Shown here in pieces: positions 60,996-64,000 of a stretch of 64,000 nucleotides of DNA. A program made the position numbers and the translations under genes. The stretch lies in the NCBI GenBank assembly GCA_022829145.1, contig CM040742.1, forward strand, positions 46,392,682 to 46,456,681. The letters run 5' to 3'. The DNA comes from Albula goreensis (taxonomy: Eukaryota > Chordata > Actinopteri > Albuliformes > Albulidae). Every line of letters begins with the position of its first letter. The stretch's first letter is position 1. The notes below the pieces were generated by a model that ran no database searches, was not told the origin of the DNA, and was given only the letters and a program-made list of their open reading frames with translations.

Positions 60996-62165
60996 CATGA
61001 GGCTGAATCCGCAGCGTGCCGCACCGCTTGCCTGAGGTGGAGCACAGGATTTTGTGTCTTTCCTTCGTGTGTGGGGGGTTCAGGGAGGGGAGGACAGAAG
61101 TGGGTAGGGGGCGGGGGGCCTGTCAAGGGTGGAAGAGAGAATTGGCGTCTCATCTGCTGTTTTATGAATTCCATGCGTTTAAAATGTTTTTGCTGCGTTT
61201 ACTTGCCTTGTTCTGATGTTCTTGTGGTGGGTGGATCCCTAAGGGGGAGAGGAACCGGTCGGGTGGAGATCAGGGCTTTTGACCTGGAAAAAAAAAAAAT
61301 CAGCCATTTTACCTGGAAAAAGTGTCACCTGTAAAAATGTCGCCATCTAGCAGGCTGCGGGCAGAAACAGTGTTTTCCCATTGGAATCCATTCATTTTCA
61401 ACAGCATATTAAAAATATTTATCCTCACATAATGATATTCAAACTTAGCTCAAAATAAAGTTGATACTCCAGATATTATATTCCAGGAGATTGCCCATTT
61501 TTTACAATGCACATAAAAAGATAGACATTTTTATTTCTACAAAAATGCTGTGATGTCATATTTGTATGCCTATGCCATGTGCAAAGCTGGGTGTGAGGAA
61601 CTTGGAAATAGTTTACCTCGCTGGCCTCAGCTCCGGGCTTGACAGGCGGGAAAGCTGATTACTGGGATGCAGAATCTTCGTGCCTATCTCGTGGAAAGTA
61701 TACCAAAACAGGAACAATTACTGTTATGATTGCATTATTAAAGACTGTTTGTTTATGTATGCTTGTTTAAGTTTTTAATGAATTTGGGTTCTCCGTTAAA
61801 ATCATTGAAACAACCTGCAAGTTGTTGGCAGCAGTCTACGTCTTATATTTTTATATTTTGGGTTGCGGAGGTTGGTGTAAAGCATGCCTAGGATGTCTGG
61901 GTGAGAATCATGTCGTAAATATACCAAAAAATGTTTTGGTATAACTTGTAAATGTGGTGCTCACTGTTCATGACCAGTCCTACACCTCCCTTTTTATGTT
62001 TAATTTAATCCTGTAGCATATGTATTTTCACTATTATTTTTGTGGCTAATTGTGAATACTAATTAAAATTTAGGAACATTTAAGTATGGTACTGTGCCAT
62101 TTATTGAAGACAATAGTGGGTGTAATTCATACTTGGCAAATTAAATGTTATGTAGCTACACAGGA

Positions 62166-62217
<52 letters not shown>

Positions 62218-62757
62218 TTTGAAATGCGTCAGTATTAGTTTTTATGATGTTAAACCGGTGAGATTCACTTTGACGACAGTGAGAATACAAAAAGGAAAAA
62301 ACTCTAACTTGGCTGGTATTAAGACGTTAAGATTTGTTGCTATAAAGCTTCAAGCTATGTAATCCTATATAGTAACTGTAGAAATGCGCAAGGAAACAAA
62401 AATGGACTGGCCTCATACAACAAAAAATGAGAAGGTGCTGGATCTAAAAAGGATAAACCATTGATGAGAAGGTTGGACAACATTAGCATTAAAATGTTTC
62501 AACTGACTCTCAAACAAACAGCATTTCAGTGATGAGGAAGGTTGTGTGCATAAACGTGTCCGTGCTGTTTGTCTGAGTCTATGACAACAATTTTTATGCA
62601 ACTGTTGTCCAACTTTAATCTGAGTCTAATCACCTTTTAACCATGGGAGCAAATTAAGCCATAGTAATGCTAGATAACACCTGAACCCCCGCAATTAATA
62701 TCGTAATAATTGGGGGGTATGCCAGTTGAAAACTGATACATTAGCTTAGTTATTATG
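60996..62757. other. Upstream region of the kinase-KEN gene; first exon not located
   Basis: The missing 5' exon(s) of the CARD-kinase-KEN gene should lie here or beyond. One donor-bearing, CpG-containing stretch on the minus strand is CAGCGAG|GTAAAC at about 61614-61620, with GC-rich sequence up to 61700. It has no ATG and could only be untranslated. A (CA)n tract occupies 62168-62214. No ISRE was found. Confidence 0.4.
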
Positions 62758-63237
62758 TCAAAATTTGTCTGTCAACCTACCTCCTGAGGAATCTGGTTCT
62801 GGGTAAATAGCTGATATAACTGTGATACGTCGGGGATCCCAGACACAGTCCTCTTCCAGGTCACTCGGCAACATCCCACAGTTAGGGGGAATCCAGGCCG
62901 TGTCGTACCCATGTTTCGTGTGCCAGGTCTTCTGCATGGGGTGGCCTTGCCTGTCAATCTTCTTCACTCTGCCCACATTAACCCTGAGCTTCAGCACAAC
63001 TCTCTCATGCTCAGGTAGCTCCAGGGGGTACCTGCTGGCCTTGTGAAGGTCACGGCTGATATAGACACCCTGCCCTAATATGCCGTCGCTAGACTGACGG
63101 AACCCATTGGCCATAATTTGTTGAGCAGCTGCTCTGGAAGTTCCATGGTACATGATGTACCTATTGGCATCTCTAGGTTCCATGTAGCTCCTCGGCCATG
63201 TGTCTGAGGATGGCTCAAAATCGTCTTCTGCCCACAT
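62758..63237 (-). CDS. gig2: Gig2 family PARP-like protein
   Basis: A single coding exon of 159 residues. The acceptor ctgcag ends 16 bp before the ATG. Its N-terminal 12 residues (MWAEDDFEPSSD) are identical to those of the copy at 50025-50522, and all Gig2 motifs are present: YIMYHGTSRAAAQQIMANGF, ILGQGVYISRDLHKASRYP, RVNVGRVKKIDRQGHP, YDTAWIPPNCGM and LEEDCVWDPRRITV. The PARP-like His and Tyr are kept. By hand count about 26 of the first 149 residues differ from the other copy, and the tail (EPDSSGGRLTDKF) is unrelated. It lies upstream of the CARD-kinase-KEN gene on the same strand, 2.1 kb from its first visible exon. Its putative first-exon donor has GTCAGA where the other copy has GTAAGA, so its splicing may differ. 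Confidence 0.92.
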   Translation of the reverse strand: MWAEDDFEPSSDTWPRSYMEPRDANRYIMYHGTSRAAAQQIMANGFRQSSDGILGQGVYISRDLHKASRYPLELPEHERVVLKLRVNVGRVKKIDRQGHPMQKTWHTKHGYDTAWIPPNCGMLPSDLEEDCVWDPRRITVISAIYPEPDSSGGRLTDKF

Positions 63238-64000
63238 GTTTCACTTGGATTTCTGCAGGCAGGATCAGGCAACGGTGTGAACAAAATAAAACGTAGAAAC
63301 GTTTGCCTGCAAGAATAAAAAAGGAGTCTATATGCTCTAGTACCAAATTCATTATAAAGTAAAACTTTTGCCCAGTTCCTGTACGTGCTTTTAGAAGAGA
63401 ACTACATTAAGTGAGTTCACATTATGCAGTCTTAATGCCCCTAAAAATCTAAATAAAAGTTTGATCTTTCAATTTGATCTATAATATATTTATTAATAAT
63501 TTATTAATTTCTATAAATATAACTATGTATGTAATATTTGCATTTAAGTGGCTTTGTTAGAGTGCAGCTCTATTAAATCTTCATTAATACTTACATTTCT
63601 GCTTTAATACTTTATACATTAATACTTTAAAAAAGTGAACTGCCTACCACACGAAGCAAATGAAAACAGCTGTTTCTGATGTCAACCATAGAGCCATTAT
63701 AAGTACACATTTACTTTTATGTGCTGTTATCTGGTCTTAGAATCTCAATTCAATTATTTACTCTTAGCCAATTAGAACACTCTCCTTCTCAATGCAGGAC
63801 ATATATTTTAAAATGAAACTTACATGAAATATAGATCTTTAATTACATCTACACAGTGAAGAGCCCATTTCACTCAAATTATCTTTAATACTAAAAATAT
63901 ATTACATATTATTTGACAAATTATTGATATCCAAATAATCATAAGGTGGACCTCACCAAGTACGAGTTATCTTTTGTCAATCTGACCTCTGATTGATTGA
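63238..64000 (-). repeat. 5' flank of Gig2, duplicate of 50523-51275
   Basis: Right copy of the segmental duplication described at 50523-51275; it continues to within about 10 bp of the window edge. It holds the untranslated-exon intron of the Gig2 gene at 62758-63237. No coding sequence. Confidence 0.85.

Overview
The window is vertebrate nuclear DNA, almost certainly from a teleost fish. Genes are split by introns with GT-AG junctions, there are long gene-free stretches, and there are tRNA-derived SINEs, LINE 3' ends, MITEs and many mini- and microsatellites. The recognisable proteins include Gig2, an interferon-induced family known from fish and other non-amniote vertebrates. I cannot name the species from the sequence.

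Layout. Positions 1-32.4 kb hold no gene I can recognise. They carry transposon remnants, a 47-bp minisatellite at two places in opposite orientation (4.37-5.24 kb and 21.57-24.30 kb), a 60-bp tandem repeat of about 53 units (26.34-29.54 kb), and several GC-rich islands that may be regulatory or first exons. From 32.5 to 37 kb lies thy1 (plus strand, three coding exons), a GPI-anchored Ig-like surface protein, with a one-base frame break in its middle exon in this copy.

From 39.4 kb to the right edge the window is an innate-immunity cluster. It has four Gig2 genes: 40464-41105 plus; 42672-44246 minus, with a hAT element in its intron; 50025-50522 minus; 62758-63237 minus. Between the last two lies an eleven-exon minus-strand gene (54713-60694, first exon not found). 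I assembled it by hand from phase-compatible splice sites. It encodes a CARD, a short second CARD-like piece, an IRE1-type protein kinase and a KEN endoribonuclease domain with the expected catalytic residues. It has no visible lumenal or ankyrin domain. This CARD-kinase-KEN protein is the most interesting object in the window.

How the parts may work together (inference): Gig2 proteins have a PARP-like fold and are interferon-stimulated. ISRE motifs lie upstream of the first Gig2 gene and at other places in the cluster. The CARD could oligomerise the IRE1-like enzyme on a signalling platform and so switch on RNA cleavage, much as 2-5A binding to ankyrin repeats activates RNase L. The introns of this gene are full of tandem repeats, including a 39-bp array carrying about 15 CCAAT (NF-Y type) boxes.
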